Made by a program: the position numbers and the translations under genes. Below the pieces are notes generated by a model. The model worked only from the letters and a program-made list of their open reading frames with translations. It searched no databases and was not told the DNA's origin. Positions 38,641 to 40,046 of a stretch of 40,046 bases of DNA are shown here, in pieces. Source of the DNA: Cylindrodendrum hubeiense (lineage: Eukaryota; Ascomycota; Sordariomycetes; Hypocreales; Nectriaceae); the NCBI GenBank assembly GCA_014621425.1, contig JAANBB010000374.1:1-40046 (forward strand). The letters are read 5' to 3'. Numbering within the stretch: the first letter of the stretch is position 1; every line of letters begins with the position of its first letter.

Positions 38641-40046
38641 CGAGCCTGACTGGCTATGGCAACCCCAGCGGCAGCCATACCAACCCCCGCAACAACAGTT
38701 GCAGCCTTTAGTGTTCCAGAATGATCTGGATTATTTTGATGGGCCATCGGTTGGGTTTGAAGAGGGGATGACCCTTTGCGCGAAGATAAAGGCGGTGAGG
38801 TAAAATGATCGTTCGCAATTGGTACAACTGTTTCGCTTGAAAATCCATCCGATCGTGAACGAGAGGACTTTTGATCAAATGCATTGCCTTGGTTTGATTT
38901 AAGCCCGGAGTCAGGTTCTTGGCGTCCAGGAACAATTGTTGAATCAGGCTCGTTTCCTTCTTGCTCTCTATGGATGGCTGGGAGCTCAGGTTGAGCATTA
39001 ATATGTTGCCCTCCAGAATCGAATGATTTGACAGGCAGTTCAGACCCAGAGTGTATTTGTTCTCTTCCAAGCGCAGCTTTCAAGTCAACCTGTGCATTGA
39101 TCTGTTGTTCCTCAGCGATACCTGGTATCTTGGGTGGATGGGGATCAGCTTCTTGGCTATTCGTAAAAACTGATGAGTCAGTCTTTAGATCATTTCCCTG
39201 CTCTTTCGGACCGGCCGATGTTGCGGCTGTTGACCCAGTCCCAGAGTTCATTTGTTCTTCAGAAGCGACGGGTGGTCCGAGCCCTGGGGAAGTGCCGCCG
39301 CTTAGATGGATATTCCGGGAGTCAGGTCCAAACCCATCATCAAGATTTGAGGGGGCAGCTCGATTCATCTCTTGGGTTGGAGTTAAATCTGGAGTCAGAG
39401 TCGTCTCTAAAGCCAGAGGGTTCCCCGAGCCCGGAGTCATCTCTGGAACTGGAGGGTTCCCTGGGGCCAGACGGTTCTCTGGAACTGGATGCGTCTCTTC
39501 GGCTGGAGGGTTCTCTTTGACTGAAAGGTTCTCTGGGGCTAGATGGTTCTCTAGAACGGGAGTCATCTCTTCGGTTGGAGGGTTATCTGGGGCCAGGCGG
39601 CTCTCTGAGTTTGGAGTTATCTCTAGAACTGGAGTCATCTCTCCAGCTGGAGGGTTCTCTGAGCCCGGAGTCATCTCTTTAGCTGGAAGGTTCTCTGGGA
39701 CCAGAGGGTCCTCTGAGCCCGGAGTTATCTCTGGGATTGGAGTTATCTTTTCGGTTGGAAGGTTCTCTGGGGCTAGAGCCTTCTCTGGGACTGGAGTCAT
39801 CCCTTCGACTAGAATGTTCTCTGAGGCCGGACGGTTCTCTGAGTCCGGTGTCTTCTCTGAGACTTGAGTCGCCTCTTCGTGTGGAGGATTCTCTGTGGTT
39901 GGGGTTTTCTCTGGAGCTAGATGCTTCTCTGGAGCCGGATGTTTCTCTGGAGCTGGATGTTTCTCTGGAGCTAGATGTTTCTCTGGAGCCGGATGTTTCT
40001 CTGGAGTCGGATGTTTCTCTGGAGCCGGATATTTCTCTGGAGCCGA
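38442..40046 (-). CDS. Repetitive Pro/Glu/Ser-rich protein, 5' end beyond the window
   Basis: Unrecognised. The frame is open from the right edge to TAG at 38444-38442, at least 534 residues, and the start lies outside the window. Order from the N-terminal side: eight six-residue APEKHP-like units (edge to ~39911); a zone of 10-13-residue units such as PENLPxxEMTPxxE (to ~39400); a polar, disordered zone with INAQ and PELPA motifs; a short hydrophobic Ala/Gly/Val segment (ATVVAGVGMAAAGVAIAS, 38646-38712) that could be a transmembrane or glycine-zipper helix; and three to four 13-residue SEPESDGHQDPSQ units. A one-base insertion in the last unit ends the frame early. Composition suggests a disordered, perhaps surface or membrane-tethered protein; no function can be given. 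Confidence 0.65.
   Translation of the reverse strand, partial: SAPEKYPAPEKHPTPEKHPAPEKHLAPEKHPAPEKHPAPEKHLAPEKTPTTENPPHEEATQVSEKTPDSENRPASENILVEGMTPVPEKALAPENLPTEKITPIPEITPGSEDPLVPENLPAKEMTPGSENPPAGEMTPVLEITPNSESRLAPDNPPTEEMTPVLENHLAPENLSVKENPPAEETHPVPENRLAPGNPPVPEMTPGSGNPLALETTLTPDLTPTQEMNRAAPSNLDDGFGPDSRNIHLSGGTSPGLGPPVASEEQMNSGTGSTAATSAGPKEQGNDLKTDSSVFTNSQEADPHPPKIPGIAEEQQINAQVDLKAALGREQIHSGSELPVKSFDSGGQHINAQPELPAIHREQEGNEPDSTIVPGRQEPDSGLKSNQGNAFDQKSSRSRSDGFSSETVVPIANDHFTSPPLSSRKGSSPLQTQPMAHQNNPDHSGTLKAATVVAGVGMAAAGVAIASQARETPLNESDQDSSQSKPESEGHQDPSHSEPESDGHQDPSQSEPESDGHHDPTDSEPESEGPSRPVS
39907..40046 (-). repeat. 18-bp coding minisatellite (APEKHP units)
   Basis: CTGGAG recurs at 39911, 39929, 39947, 39965, 39983, 40001, 40019 and 40037, exactly every 18 bp up to the edge. 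Unit variants differ mainly at two positions (GCC/GCT/GTC and CGG/TGG/TAG), changing Pro to Leu in some units. The array probably continues outside the window. Confidence 0.85.

Noticed and set aside
39028..39867. 279-residue plus-strand frame rich in Gly, Phe and Ser
   Set aside because: Antisense of the repetitive edge gene; repeats keep several frames open, and only the minus frame stays open through to the edge and the hydrophobic helix.

Overview
The window looks like an accessory or subtelomere-like stretch of a filamentous ascomycete genome, most like Aspergillus/Penicillium-type Eurotiales. The evidence is short spliceosomal introns (54-110 nt) with GTRNGT-type donors, CTAAC/CTRAY-type branch points and YAG acceptors, together with fungal-specific families: Zn2Cys6 regulator, fungal GH36 and GH114, HET domain, Helo-like N-terminus with ankyrins, SAT4-type rhodopsin domain, and a LaeA-like methyltransferase. 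The species call is inference. Exon structures were assembled by hand; each full gene model stays in frame across every junction.

Layout. (1) 1-0.5 kb: tail of a HEAT-repeat protein with a frameshift. (2) 2.5-9.8 kb: a compact sugar-use cluster made of a GH36 alpha-galactosidase (+), a Zn2Cys6 regulator (-, convergent with it) and an alpha-glucoside-permease-type MFS transporter (+, divergent from the regulator across a 1.1-kb repeat-bearing promoter). The alpha-galactosidase model has no signal peptide, so a route of import followed by cytosolic hydrolysis is possible. (3) 9.8-15.1 kb: gene-poor, with small repeats, a 24-bp perfect inverted repeat and a broken STAND/NLR-type N-terminus. (4) 15.1-16.4 kb: a secreted GH114 enzyme followed by a hairpin-like tandem array that contains the only N in the window. 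(5) 16.6-23.7 kb: a self/non-self-recognition-like neighbourhood with a Helo-like/ankyrin protein (-) and a divergent HET-domain protein (+), a fragment resembling the membrane tail of DUF6594 proteins, and an unrecognised long-helix protein (-) with a central hydrophobic hairpin. (6) 25.5-27.1 kb: a seven-helix rhodopsin-domain protein in six exons. (7) 29.7-34.5 kb: an oxidative mini-cluster of FAD monooxygenase (-), nitroreductase (-) and a cytochrome P450 (+) that has lost a block of sequence and shifted frame. (8) 36.0-37.6 kb: an intact eight-exon LaeA-like methyltransferase. (9) 38.2-40.05 kb: a very repetitive Pro/Glu/Ser-rich protein that runs off the right edge; its 39-bp repeat tail holds a one-base insertion that truncates it.

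Common themes. NLR/HET-type genes and relics recur (0-0.5, 13.5-13.9, 16.6-21.5 kb), three genes or remnants carry frame-breaking changes, and minisatellites are frequent, which fits a fast-evolving accessory region. The best candidate for something undescribed is the 16.6-23.7 kb neighbourhood, in particular the helical hairpin protein at 22540-23736. The sugar cluster and the oxidative cluster each have candidate shared regulatory motifs.
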